Shown here: piece by piece, positions 7,226 to 16,596 of the stretch
Numbering within the stretch: position 1 is the stretch's first letter
Layout of the letters: each line of letters begins with the position of its first letter
Assembly (NCBI GenBank): GCA_018675825.1
Contig: JABGXK010000130.1
Location: 1-26,342, forward strand
DNA: 26,342 bases
From: Flavobacteriales bacterium
GTDB taxonomy: Bacteria > Bacteroidota > Bacteroidia > Flavobacteriales > BACL11
Reading direction: 5' to 3'
Made by a program: the position numbers and the translations under genes
Notes under the pieces: model-generated
Told to the model about the DNA's origin: nothing
Database searches by the model: none
The model's input: only the letters and a program-made list of their open reading frames with translations

Positions 7226-8059
7226 TTAAATTAATATTTGCCATGCTTCCATTGCTTTTCCCTTGGCAATTAGTTTTTTTGCTAAAGTATGTTTTTCTTC
7301 TCTTTTTAAAGGTATTGTATTATCATTTTTTTTATTTGGAATAGATTCAATAGATGCTAGTATTGCAAGGTCACTTCCAGAAAGTATATTACTCGTTAAA
7401 ATATCTTTAGGTAAATTATCAATTCCAATTCCAATTCTTGATATAGGTTTAATTATTTTATAAATACTATTTTCATTTGTTTTACCATACCAATTAGAAC
7501 CTAATCTTGAGACTATATCTAATTTTAAAGGATCAATATTTCCTTGTTCATCTAAAATATTTCCATTAATATGGATTTTTAAAACTTCACAGATAATAAG
7601 GTTTCCTGAGCCTCCATGATCTCCTAATTCAGTTATTGTATTTACTCTACATTCAAAATTCACAGGAGATTCTTTTATAAGATAAGGCTGGATACATGTT
7701 GCTTTTATTTTACTAAAACCTGCTTTTTTAAACTCATCTTCATCTGCAGAGTAGCCACTTGATGCTAATGATACTTGTTGAGCAATATTCTGATTTACCA
7801 ATGCTATTACACATTCTTTGACTTGAGTAATATTGTTAAGAGTATCTTTTCGTGTGTTATCTCTAACTCTATTAACTGGAGAAAAAATTAAAATTGGAGG
7901 CTTAATAGAGAAAACATTAAAAAAAGAAAAAGGGCTTAAATTGCTATTTCCCTCTTTATCAACAGTGCTTACTAATGCAATAGGACGTGGAGTTATTGAA
8001 GAGGTTAAATATTGATACAGTTCTTTGGTGCTAATTGAATTTACATCTATTTCTTTCAT
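7226..8059 (-). CDS. Flavin-reductase-like (FMN split-barrel) protein
   Basis: This 277-residue protein has an N-terminal flavin-reductase-like split barrel at about residues 10-190. Clear marks are SSITPRPIALVSTVDKEG, SNLSPFSFFNVFS and PPILIFSPVN, the flavin-contact strands of this family. The C-terminal ~80 residues are an extension rich in Ile and Lys that I cannot assign. It lies three bases after the FAH-family gene and 12 bases before sod. Homologues next to tyrosine-degradation genes are familiar in Flavobacteriia, but their exact role there is not established to my knowledge. It could reduce flavin for an oxygenase or act on a pathway by-product (inference). Confidence 0.82.
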   Translation of the reverse strand: MKEIDVNSISTKELYQYLTSSITPRPIALVSTVDKEGNSNLSPFSFFNVFSIKPPILIFSPVNRVRDNTRKDTLNNITQVKECVIALVNQNIAQQVSLASSGYSADEDEFKKAGFSKIKATCIQPYLIKESPVNFECRVNTITELGDHGGSGNLIICEVLKIHINGNILDEQGNIDPLKLDIVSRLGSNWYGKTNENSIYKIIKPISRIGIGIDNLPKDILTSNILSGSDLAILASIESIPNKKNDNTIPLKREEKHTLAKKLIAKGKAMEAWQILI

Positions 8060-8062
8060 ATT

Positions 8063-9034
8063 TTAGATAGTTGAATAGTTAGAATTATTTGCAATAATTT
8101 TATTAGATATTTTCCCTAATCCATCAATTTCCATCTCGACAAGGTCTCCTTCTTTTAACCATCTTTCTTTATAATTAGGATTTGTAAGTTTCTGAGTTCC
8201 GTTTAATTCTAAAAAACATCCTGTGCCAACAGTTCCAGATCCAATAACATCCCCTGGATATAATGTAACTCCATATGAAGCTCTTTCAATGATTTGTCCA
8301 AATGTCCAATTCATATCTTTACTGTTACCTTCAGATAATAATTCTCCATTTACAGAACAGGACATTTTAAGATTATATCTATTGCCTTTGTTTTCTTTTC
8401 CTTTAATTAAATTTTCTAATATTTCATCTGGAGTTACAAGAAAAGGTCCTAGTACGGATGCAAAATCCTTTCCTTTGGCTGGGCCTAAATTTAATTTCAT
8501 TTCTTTAATCTGAAGATCTCTAGCGCTTATATCATTTAGGATCATATATCCAGCAATATATTCATCAGCATCATTAGCTAATATATTTGAACCTTTTTTA
8601 CCAATAAGAATTGCAATCTCTAGTTCATAATCTAATTTATTAAAGTGACTAGGCATACATACGACATCTTCATTTGGACCATGAATTGAATTATGATTAC
8701 TAAAATAAAATACTGGAAACTGATCAAACTCTTTAATCATATCAACACCACGGTTTCTTCTTGATGTTTCAACGTGCTGCTTAAAAGCATATGCATCCCT
8801 AAATGAGTTTGGCTTAGGAATTGGAGATAAGAGACTTACCTCATCTAATTTGTGTTTGGCTAACTTACCACCACCTACTTCCTTTAATACTTTATCTTTC
8901 CATTCGGATATTTGAATAAGCTCAATTAAAGAAATATTACCAAAAGCAGTATTTAAATTTATAATTATATCCTTATCTAATAAACCAATCAACTCTTGAT
9001 TACTATTAGGTATTTTATATGTGCTTAATATCAT
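8063..9034 (-). CDS. Fumarylacetoacetate hydrolase family protein
   Basis: This 323-residue protein has an FAH-type C-terminal catalytic domain. It shows YELEIAILIGKKGSNI (acidic metal-ligand region), GYMILNDISARDLQ, GKDFASVLGPFLVTPDEI and the closing strand GDVIGSGTVGTGC. Opposite hmgA and hppD, it most likely cleaves the ring-opened homogentisate product to acetoacetate and fumarate or an isomer. Two in-frame ATGs exist, at 9040 and 9034. I chose 9034 because homologues begin M-x-L-x-x-YK like the residues after it, and because the -7 element touches the first ATG and would put the transcript start past it. The other family activity, acylpyruvate hydrolysis, is less likely given the neighbours. 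Confidence 0.88.
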   Translation of the reverse strand: MILSTYKIPNSNQELIGLLDKDIIINLNTAFGNISLIELIQISEWKDKVLKEVGGGKLAKHKLDEVSLLSPIPKPNSFRDAYAFKQHVETSRRNRGVDMIKEFDQFPVFYFSNHNSIHGPNEDVVCMPSHFNKLDYELEIAILIGKKGSNILANDADEYIAGYMILNDISARDLQIKEMKLNLGPAKGKDFASVLGPFLVTPDEILENLIKGKENKGNRYNLKMSCSVNGELLSEGNSKDMNWTFGQIIERASYGVTLYPGDVIGSGTVGTGCFLELNGTQKLTNPNYKERWLKEGDLVEMEIDGLGKISNKIIANNSNYSTI

Positions 9035-9041
9035 ATACATG

Positions 9042-9049
9042 CAAAGCTA
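9042..9049 (-). promoter_or_regulatory. TAnnTTTG -7 element before FAH gene
   Basis: The minus strand reads TAGCTTTG. It ends one base from the ATG at 9040 and seven bases from the ATG at 9034. This spacing makes the second ATG the likelier start and the transcript essentially leaderless. Confidence 0.5.
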
Positions 9050-9085
9050 ATATTTTTAATTTTGTGTAATAAAATTACTTTGCTT

Positions 9086-9113
9086 TTGTTTTTCTTTAGA
9101 TATATTATATTTG
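9086..9113 (+). promoter_or_regulatory. Full -33/-7 promoter for hmgA-hppD
   Basis: TTG at 9086-9088, a 17-base spacer and TATATTTG at 9106-9113 match the Flavobacteriia pattern TTG-N17-23-TAnnTTTG. The ATG of hmgA follows 15 bases after the -7 element. This is the best-formed promoter in the window. Confidence 0.65.
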
Positions 9114-9128
9114 TATAAATAAAAAATT

Positions 9129-10283
9129 ATGCCTAGATATCATAAGTTAGGGAAAATACCTCATAAAAGACATACGGTTTTTCGAAAAAAAGATGGAAGT
9201 ATTCATCATGAAGAATTATTTGGAACTATAGGTTTTGATGGTATGTCTTCCTTATTATATCATTTACATCGTCCAACTCAAGTAAAATCTATTAAACCTG
9301 CTTATTCTGTTGAACCAGAGATTGCTGTTGAGAAAAATTTAAAAGCATATTTAATGAAGGGTTTTGATATACCTAAAGTTTCAGATCATTTAGAGAGTAG
9401 AATATCACTAATGCTTAATAATGATTTAAATATATCCCTCTCTTCACCAACTAACTTAGAAGAAGATTATTTTTATAAAAATACTGATGGTGATGAGGTG
9501 ATTTTTGTGCATAAAGGATCTGGTATTTTAAGAAGCTTTGTAGGGAATCTAAAGTTTTTTCCGGGAGATTATCTAGTGATTCCAAGAGGCATGATCTATT
9601 CATTGAAATTTGAAGAGGGTGATAATAGATTGTTTATTGTAGAATCATATACTCCTGTATATACACCAAAAAGATATAGAAATTATTTTGGTCAAATGCT
9701 TGAAAATTCACCTTACTGTGAAAGAGATATTAGAGTTCCTGAAGAATTAGAAACTCATGATGAGCTTGGTGAATTTGTTATTAAAATTAAGAAAGAGCAT
9801 ATGATTCATGAATATACATACACTTCTCATCCTTTTGATGTAGTTGGTTTTGATGGTTATAATTATCCATATGCTTTTTCTATTCATGATTTTGAGCCAA
9901 TTACTGGGAGGATTCATCAACCCCCTCCAGTTCATCAAACTTTTGAGACATCAAGGTTTGTAATTTGTTCATTTTGTCCAAGGATGTATGATTATCATCC
10001 AGAATCAATTCCAGCTCCTTATAATCATTCTAATATTGATTCAGATGAGGTTTTGTATTATGTAGCTGGAGATTTTATGAGTAGAAATCATGTTGACCAA
10101 GGTTTTATCTCATTACATCCAGCTGGAATTCCACATGGCCCGCACCCTGGAGCAGCAGAAAGAAGTATAGGAAAAAAACAAACTGATGAGTTAGCTGTAG
10201 TGGTTGATACCTTTGCGCCTCTAAAACTTACTAAAGCTGCAATTGAATTGTCAGACGGTAAATATCATAAATCTTGGATATAA
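9129..10283 (+). CDS. hmgA: Homogentisate 1,2-dioxygenase
   Basis: This 384-residue iron enzyme opens the ring of homogentisate to maleylacetoacetate in tyrosine catabolism. The cupin fold shows the N-terminal barrel motif DEVIFVHKGSGILRSFVGNL (about 122-141) and the catalytic region PESIPAPYNHSNIDSDEV. Iron-ligand candidates are H300, the acidic pair D306/E307 and H336 in GIPHGPHPG; the H300-H336 spacing of 36 equals that of the human enzyme. The protein is shorter than mammalian HGD (about 445), as usual for this bacterial branch. It has its own promoter and lies four bases before hppD. It diverges from the FAH gene, so the pathway is split into two arms around one control region. Confidence 0.94.
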   Translation: MPRYHKLGKIPHKRHTVFRKKDGSIHHEELFGTIGFDGMSSLLYHLHRPTQVKSIKPAYSVEPEIAVEKNLKAYLMKGFDIPKVSDHLESRISLMLNNDLNISLSSPTNLEEDYFYKNTDGDEVIFVHKGSGILRSFVGNLKFFPGDYLVIPRGMIYSLKFEEGDNRLFIVESYTPVYTPKRYRNYFGQMLENSPYCERDIRVPEELETHDELGEFVIKIKKEHMIHEYTYTSHPFDVVGFDGYNYPYAFSIHDFEPITGRIHQPPPVHQTFETSRFVICSFCPRMYDYHPESIPAPYNHSNIDSDEVLYYVAGDFMSRNHVDQGFISLHPAGIPHGPHPGAAERSIGKKQTDELAVVVDTFAPLKLTKAAIELSDGKYHKSWI

Positions 10284-10287
10284 TAAA

Positions 10288-11445
<1,158 letters not shown>

Positions 11446-11458
11446 AAACAATAAAAAA

Positions 11459-11917
11459 ATGACACATTTAAAAAAAGGAGATACCGCACCAGTGATTGTT
11501 TCTGTTAATCAAAATGGAGAAGCTGTTAGTTTAGCTAACTTCAAAGGCAAGAAAATTATACTTTATTTTTATCCTAAAGATATGACGCCAGGGTGTACCA
11601 TGCAATCATGTAACTTAAGAGATAATTATGATAAATTAATTGAATCTGGTTATGTTGTTTTAGGCTGTTCAGCTGATAGTCCTGCAAGACATTTGAAATT
11701 TATAGAAAAGCATAATCTTCCTTTTGATTTAATATCTGATGAGAAAAAAGAAGTTTTAAATAACTATGGTGTTTGGGGGTTAAAGAAATTTATGGGAAAA
11801 GAATATCATGGTATTAACAGAACTACTTTTATTATTGATGAAGATGGTATAATTGAAGAGGTTATTACAAAGGTTAAGACAAAAGAACATACAATGCAAA
11901 TCTTGGAAAAAAATTAA
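11459..11917 (+). CDS. bcp: Thioredoxin-dependent peroxiredoxin, Bcp/PrxQ type
   Basis: This 152-residue thiol peroxidase has the peroxidatic cysteine C46 in YPKDMTPGCTMQSC and the resolving cysteine C51 five residues later, the PrxQ/Bcp pattern. The rest of the fold is standard (KIILYFYPKD, VLGCSADSPARHLKF, INRTTFIIDEDG). It reduces hydrogen peroxide and organic peroxides using thioredoxin. It starts 13 bases after hppD, so it may be the last gene of the hmgA arm, mirroring sod at the end of the other arm. Its stop overlaps the radA stop as TTAA at 11914-11917. Confidence 0.95.
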   Translation: MTHLKKGDTAPVIVSVNQNGEAVSLANFKGKKIILYFYPKDMTPGCTMQSCNLRDNYDKLIESGYVVLGCSADSPARHLKFIEKHNLPFDLISDEKKEVLNNYGVWGLKKFMGKEYHGINRTTFIIDEDGIIEEVITKVKTKEHTMQILEKN

Positions 11918-13269
11918 AAAAGAATCCTAAAAACCTCTTCTATTTTTCCAAATTTCTGTATTTCTATATTAAATTTAGCTCCGCTTAATTTATTATATTT
12001 TGAAATAATAATTTTTTTGTAACCTAATTTTTCAGCTTCCTTGATTCTGTTTTCTATTCTATTAACTGCTCTAATTTCACCTGAAAGCCCAATTTCACCA
12101 GCAAAGCATACAAGCGTGTCTAATGAGATGTCTTGATCTGAAGAAAGTATAGAGCAAACTACAGCTAAATCAATCGCAGTATCATTAATTTTTATTCCAC
12201 CAGTGATATTTAGAAAGACATCTTTAGCTCCAAGTTTAAAACCACATCTTTTTTCTAATACTGCAAGTAGCATATTCATTCTTTTGGTATCAAAACCTGT
12301 AGCTGAACGTTGAGGGTTTCCATAAACAGCAGTACTAACCAGAGATTGAATTTCTACTAATAATGGTCTAGCTCCCTCTATAGTTGCAGCGATTCCAACA
12401 CCGCTAGTTGGAGTGTCTCTTTCGGATATTAATATTTCTGAAGGGTTGCTTACTTCTCTTAATCCATCCTGACTCATTTCATAGACTCCTAATTCTGATG
12501 CAGAGCCAAATCTATTTTTGACTGTTCTTAATATTCTGTATATGTAATTTCGATCACCTTCAAATTGTAAGACAGTATCAACCATATGTTCTAATACTTT
12601 TGGACCTGCAATAGCACCATCCTTGTTAATATGTCCAATTAGAAATACTGCAGTTCCTGTTTCTTTGGCATACCTTATTAATTCAGAGGTACATTCTCTA
12701 ATTTGGGAAACACTTCCTGGAGTAGATTCTAAACTTGCAGTGTGTATTGTTTGAATAGAATCTATCACTAAAATATCTGGCTGGAGTTTTTTTATTTCTT
12801 TAAAAATATTGTTAGTTGAGGTTTCAGTTAAAATGAAGCAATGATTAGAATCCTTATTAATTCTCTCTGCTCTCATCTTGATTTGTTTCTCACTTTCTTC
12901 ACCAGAAACATAAAGTATTTTTTTAGATTTAGAGCTTAAGGAAAATTGTAGTAAAAGTGTAGATTTTCCTATACCAGGATCGCCTCCAAGTAGTATTAAG
13001 GAACCAGGTACTATTCCTCCACCAAGAACCCTATTTAGTTCTTTATCATTTGTAATAATTCTTTTTTCATTACTATAGTCAATTTCACTAATTAATTTTG
13101 GGTGGTTAACTGTAGAGCTTATATACCCATCTTTTCCGGTTTCTTTTTTGGCAGTATGTTCTTCTACAAAGGTATTCCATTCGCTACATGAAGGGCATTT
13201 ACCAAGCCATTTAGGTGATTGAATACCGCATTTTTGACAGAAAAAAGCAGTCTTAATTTTTTTAGCCAT
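11914..13269 (-). CDS. radA: DNA repair protein RadA (Sms)
   Basis: At 451 residues this is full length. The N-terminal zinc finger has C11, C14, C25 and C28 (CQKCGIQSPKWLGKCPSC). The RecA-like ATPase follows, with Walker A GGDPGIGKST at 95-104, Walker B region ILVIDSIQT, and the RadA-specific KNRFGSASELG motif. The C-terminal Lon-like domain includes GFDTKRMNMLLAVLEKRCG and FLNITGGIKINDTAIDLAV. RadA is a branch-migration helicase in recombination. Its start overlaps the adenylyltransferase stop by eight bases. It is last of four leftward genes starting at panC. Confidence 0.97.
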   Translation of the reverse strand: MAKKIKTAFFCQKCGIQSPKWLGKCPSCSEWNTFVEEHTAKKETGKDGYISSTVNHPKLISEIDYSNEKRIITNDKELNRVLGGGIVPGSLILLGGDPGIGKSTLLLQFSLSSKSKKILYVSGEESEKQIKMRAERINKDSNHCFILTETSTNNIFKEIKKLQPDILVIDSIQTIHTASLESTPGSVSQIRECTSELIRYAKETGTAVFLIGHINKDGAIAGPKVLEHMVDTVLQFEGDRNYIYRILRTVKNRFGSASELGVYEMSQDGLREVSNPSEILISERDTPTSGVGIAATIEGARPLLVEIQSLVSTAVYGNPQRSATGFDTKRMNMLLAVLEKRCGFKLGAKDVFLNITGGIKINDTAIDLAVVCSILSSDQDISLDTLVCFAGEIGLSGEIRAVNRIENRIKEAEKLGYKKIIISKYNKLSGAKFNIEIQKFGKIEEVFRILF

Positions 13270-13753
13270 TATTGATTGTATCTAAAATATTTGTTGTAGA
13301 AAATCCTTTTGAGAGTGGTAATATGACTACTTTTCCTCCATATTTAGAAATAAAATCCTTTCCTATTACATCTTCTTTATTATAATCACCACCCTTTGTT
13401 ATAATATTTGGTTTACTTATTTCTATAATTTTTTGTGGTGTTAGTTCTTCAAAAACAACAACTGCATCAACAAAAAACAATGATGCAATGGTTGCTAACC
13501 TGGCTTGTTGTTTTAAAATAGGTCTTGAATTTCCTTTTAATTCTTTAATTGATTTATCAGAATTAACCCCAATGATTAATTTACCACCTAAATCAGCAGA
13601 TTTAGCTAGAATTTCAATATGCCCTAAATGAATTATATCAAAACAGCCGTTACTAAAAATGATTTTCTCACCATTTTTTTTCCATTTTTCTACTATTTTT
13701 TTAATTTCTGAAATAGAATAAATTTTAGACTTTATCTTTTTTAAGTTAGTCAT
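13262..13753 (-). CDS. rfaE2: D-glycero-beta-D-manno-heptose 1-phosphate adenylyltransferase
   Basis: This 163-residue nucleotidyltransferase has the HxGH signature H42-L-G-H45 within SNGCFDIIHLGHIEIL and the later KGGDYNKEDVIG and GFSTTNIL segments typical of the HldE C-terminal domain. It makes ADP-heptose for the lipopolysaccharide inner core. The kinase half (HldE N-terminal) is not fused here, as usual for this separate-gene form. It overlaps the upstream membrane-protein gene and downstream radA by eight bases each. The substrate assignment rests on family similarity; related cytidylyltransferases share the motif. Confidence 0.9.
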   Translation of the reverse strand: MTNLKKIKSKIYSISEIKKIVEKWKKNGEKIIFSNGCFDIIHLGHIEILAKSADLGGKLIIGVNSDKSIKELKGNSRPILKQQARLATIASLFFVDAVVVFEELTPQKIIEISKPNIITKGGDYNKEDVIGKDFISKYGGKVVILPLSKGFSTTNILDTINNG

Positions 13754-14816
13754 TAATAATTTTTTTGTTAATAAACAACATAAATAGGCCTATAGATCCC
13801 ATAATTATTGCAACAAAAGTTTGTCCAGTATGTACAATAATTGGATTTAAAATTGCCGGGTTATATTCATCGTATGTCAGAACACTTATAAACCCTTTAT
13901 CAATATTAAGAGCTACTAATCCAACCATGACAATTACATGATATGAGCCGAAGCCTCCAGGAGTTGGTATCACCATTCCTATGCCACCTATAACAAGTAG
14001 AAATAGCGCATCAGAAATACCTAAATGAGATGTTTCAGGTATTGCATATAAACAGATATATGTCATAAGAAAATACATAATCCAAATACTTAAAGTATGA
14101 AACCAAAAAGACGCTTTATTTTTTATTTTTTTAATGCTTTTAAATCCTAATTTTAAGCCATCAATAAAATCTAGAAATTTTCTTTTATAAAGAGGTATTT
14201 TTTTTCTATTTTTTTTAAAGAAGTATATAAGTAATGATAGGATTACAATAAACCCTAACTTAATTAGATAATGACCATAAACAGGTTCGTCAAATACTGT
14301 TATAATAATACTATTACTCCACGAAGCTGATTCTTCTTTAGGAGGTAGATTTTGATATTCACTTATGGAATCTGTAATTTCTCTTGACTTTAGAACGATA
14401 GCTAATATAACGCCTACTAAAAGAAAAAAAAGATCAATAACCCTCTCAATAAGTATGGTGCCAAAAAGTTTGTCGACAGGAATATTGTCAGAATTTTTTA
14501 ACGAGGTACATCTTGATATTTCTCCAGCTCTTGGTATGAATAAGTTTGTAAAATATCCAACAGAAACTGCAGAGATTGCGTTGATTCTACTTGTAGTATG
14601 ACCTAAAGCATCAATTAGAATAATCCACCTCAAACCCCTGTTTATATAAGCTAAAGCCCCAAAAACCATGGATAATAAAACATAGAAATAATCAACTTTT
14701 AGTAAATCTCGTTTTAAACTATCAGGGTTTTTCCCAAAGAAGTAATAAAGGATACAGATCATAAATACAAATGAAAAAATTATTTTTAAAAATCTGAGGA
14801 CCCTTTCTTTATTCAT
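13746..14816 (-). CDS. Lysylphosphatidylglycerol synthase-like transmembrane protein (UPF0104)
   Basis: This 356-residue integral membrane protein has about eight hydrophobic helices, including residues 8-25, 42-60, 122-142, 188-204 and 300-350. The conserved family stretch GGIGMVIPTPGGFGSYHVIV, plus GYFTNLFIPRAGEISRC near the N-terminus, identify the LPG_synthase_TM/AglD-like superfamily. It lacks the cytoplasmic lysyltransferase domain of MprF, so despite the family name a flippase-like or lipid-handling role is more likely. It follows panC by nine bases and overlaps the adenylyltransferase gene by eight. This order with panC and radA nearby is common in Flavobacteriia. Confidence 0.88.
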   Translation of the reverse strand: MNKERVLRFLKIIFSFVFMICILYYFFGKNPDSLKRDLLKVDYFYVLLSMVFGALAYINRGLRWIILIDALGHTTSRINAISAVSVGYFTNLFIPRAGEISRCTSLKNSDNIPVDKLFGTILIERVIDLFFLLVGVILAIVLKSREITDSISEYQNLPPKEESASWSNSIIITVFDEPVYGHYLIKLGFIVILSLLIYFFKKNRKKIPLYKRKFLDFIDGLKLGFKSIKKIKNKASFWFHTLSIWIMYFLMTYICLYAIPETSHLGISDALFLLVIGGIGMVIPTPGGFGSYHVIVMVGLVALNIDKGFISVLTYDEYNPAILNPIIVHTGQTFVAIIMGSIGLFMLFINKKIIND

Positions 14817-14825
14817 ATTGTAAAA

Positions 14826-15665
14826 CTATAAAATAATGTTATCTATTAGCCTAACTCCTGAAATATTAACAGCAATACATACCGCATATTTTGTGTTTTT
14901 TTCAAAAATTATTTTTGGTTTAAGAGTTGTAATATCTACAAAATCAAGGTACTCTACTTCAATCTTTTTAGATTTACTTAAGTTGTTTATTGCATTTTTT
15001 TTTAAATCTCGTAATGAAGTTTTTGTATAGTTCTTTTTACATTTTAATAATTGTTGGTATATTTTTGCACTATAAGTTTGATCATTTCTTGAGAGTAGTT
15101 TGTTTCTGGAGCTCATAGCCAACCCTTTTTTATCTCTTATAGTTGGACATCCAACAATCCTAATATCTATTCCATTTTTTTTCACAAGCTGCTTAATTAT
15201 TAAAAGTTGCTGTAAATCTTTTTCTCCAAAAAAAGCATGAGTTGGTCTTATGAGTTTAAATAATTTCTCTATAATCATAGCTACTCCATTAAAATGATTA
15301 GGTCTATACTTACCCTCTAGATATTTTTCAAGATTATTAAATTCATACTTTATTGTCTTTTCATTTTTTTCATATAAATCTTCAGATTTTGGCATGTACA
15401 CAATATCGCATTTTGATTCTTCAAGTAATTTTAAGTCACTTTCAGTAGTTTTTGGGTATTTTATAAAATCATTTAGATTATTAAATTGTTTTGGATTAAT
15501 AAAAATACTACATATTGATATGTCGCATTTTTTTTTACTTTCTTTAATTAGTGATATATGCCCTTCATGTAAGGCTCCCATGGTAGCAGTTAAACCAATT
15601 GTATGGCTATTAATTTTTGAAGCAATATAATCTGCTAATTTTTTTTTTTCTTTAAAGATAATCAT
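14826..15665 (-). CDS. panC: Pantothenate synthetase
   Basis: This 279-residue enzyme joins pantoate and beta-alanine with ATP to make pantothenate, the coenzyme A precursor. Typical motifs are TATMGALHEGHISLI (HxGH at 33-36), SIFINPKQFNNLNDF at 53-67, RPNHFNGVAMIIEKLF, PTHAFFGEKDLQQL and the KMSKS-like MSSRN. It begins a four-gene leftward unit and diverges from the GT5-domain gene. panD, which supplies beta-alanine and is commonly next to panC in related genomes, is not in this window. Confidence 0.96.
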   Translation of the reverse strand: MIIFKEKKKLADYIASKINSHTIGLTATMGALHEGHISLIKESKKKCDISICSIFINPKQFNNLNDFIKYPKTTESDLKLLEESKCDIVYMPKSEDLYEKNEKTIKYEFNNLEKYLEGKYRPNHFNGVAMIIEKLFKLIRPTHAFFGEKDLQQLLIIKQLVKKNGIDIRIVGCPTIRDKKGLAMSSRNKLLSRNDQTYSAKIYQQLLKCKKNYTKTSLRDLKKNAINNLSKSKKIEVEYLDFVDITTLKPKIIFEKNTKYAVCIAVNISGVRLIDNIIL

Positions 15666-15703
15666 ACTAATTGCATACTATATATTAGATGTTATATTAC
15701 TAA

Positions 15704-15711
15704 CAAATCTA
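15704..15711 (-). promoter_or_regulatory. TAnnTTTG -7 element before panC operon
   Basis: The minus strand reads TAGATTTG, 38 bases before the panC ATG at 15665. A clear -33 is not visible. With the rightward element at 15746-15753 it forms a divergent promoter pair. Confidence 0.4.
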
Positions 15712-15745
15712 ATTCAAAATGCCTTATTTACCATATTTTTTTTTA

Positions 15746-15753
15746 TATTTTTG
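15746..15753 (+). promoter_or_regulatory. TAnnTTTG -7 element before GT5-domain gene
   Basis: TATTTTTG lies 18 bases before the ATG at 15772. The run of T around it weakens the match, so confidence is modest. Confidence 0.4.
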
Positions 15754-15771
15754 TAAACTAATTATTTGCAC

Positions 15772-16593
15772 ATGGAAAAGAAAAAGATATTATATATTTC
15801 CCAGGAAATATTTCCTTATATGAATCAATCAAGTATGGGAGATTTAAGTGGTGTATTGCCTCAATTAATGCAGGAAGAAGGTAAAGAAATAAGAATCTTT
15901 TTGCCAAGATTTGGAACAGTAAATGAGAGAAGACATCAGCTACACGAGGTTATAAGGCTTTCAGGTATGAACCTTATAATAGATGATTTTGATCATCAAC
16001 TAATAATAAAGGTAGCTTCAATTCAACAACAGCGAATGCAGGTTTATTTTATTGATAATGAGGAGTTTTTTCCAAGACGGCAAATGTTTCATGATTTTGA
16101 TGGCAAGTTTCTTGAAAATAACGATGAAAGAATGATATTTTACTGTAAAGGAGTAATAGAGACTGTAAGAAAACTAGGATGGTCTCCAGATATAATTCAT
16201 TGTCAAGGATGGTTTACAGCATTGGTTCCCATGTATATCAAGAAGCTATATTCAGAGGATCCTTTATTTGAAAATACTAAAGTTATTTATTCTGTTTTTG
16301 ATAATGGTTATAAAGGTAAATTAAGAGATACTATTATTGATAAATTACTCTTTGAGAATTTAGAAAAGAGTGATCTTTCTGGTTTAAAAGATTTAAGTGT
16401 AAACAACTTAAATAAATTTGCTATTTCTTATTCAGATGCTATTATTCAAGCCAGCAAAGATCTTAATAAGACCGTTATTTCTAATATTGTAAGTTCTGGG
16501 AAACCATTTTTAGAATTCCCAGGTCATGAGGATTATAAAAAAGCATATATTGATTTTTATAATAATTTTATAGAAGAAGAAGTCAAGGCTTAA
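15772..16593 (+). CDS. Glycogen/starch synthase-like protein, GT5 N-terminal domain only
   Basis: This 273-residue protein matches the N-terminal half of GlgA (glycosyltransferase family 5). It has KKKILYISQEIFPYMNQSS, SGVLPQLMQEEGKEIRIFLP, a domain end FYCKGVIETVRKLGW and PDIIHCQGWFTALVPMYIK. The C-terminal GT-B half that binds ADP-glucose is absent, so synthase activity is doubtful. Such short forms are widespread beside panC in Bacteroidota, so this is not a local truncation. In GlgA the first-domain substrate lysine motif is KxGGL; here the same place reads SSMGDLSGVL, lacking that signature. I chose ATG 15772 over TTG 15766. The next gene starts four bases downstream. Confidence 0.85.
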   Translation: MEKKKILYISQEIFPYMNQSSMGDLSGVLPQLMQEEGKEIRIFLPRFGTVNERRHQLHEVIRLSGMNLIIDDFDHQLIIKVASIQQQRMQVYFIDNEEFFPRRQMFHDFDGKFLENNDERMIFYCKGVIETVRKLGWSPDIIHCQGWFTALVPMYIKKLYSEDPLFENTKVIYSVFDNGYKGKLRDTIIDKLLFENLEKSDLSGLKDLSVNNLNKFAISYSDAIIQASKDLNKTVISNIVSSGKPFLEFPGHEDYKKAYIDFYNNFIEEEVKA

Positions 16594-16596
16594 TTT

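Noticed and set aside
8223..8513. Rightward open frame opposite the FAH-family gene
   Set aside because: The opposite strand carries conserved FAH motifs; this frame has shadow-type composition only.
10243..10287. Longer HppD start at TTG 10243
   Set aside because: It would overlap the end of hmgA and add residues absent in the family; ATG 10288 fits homologues.
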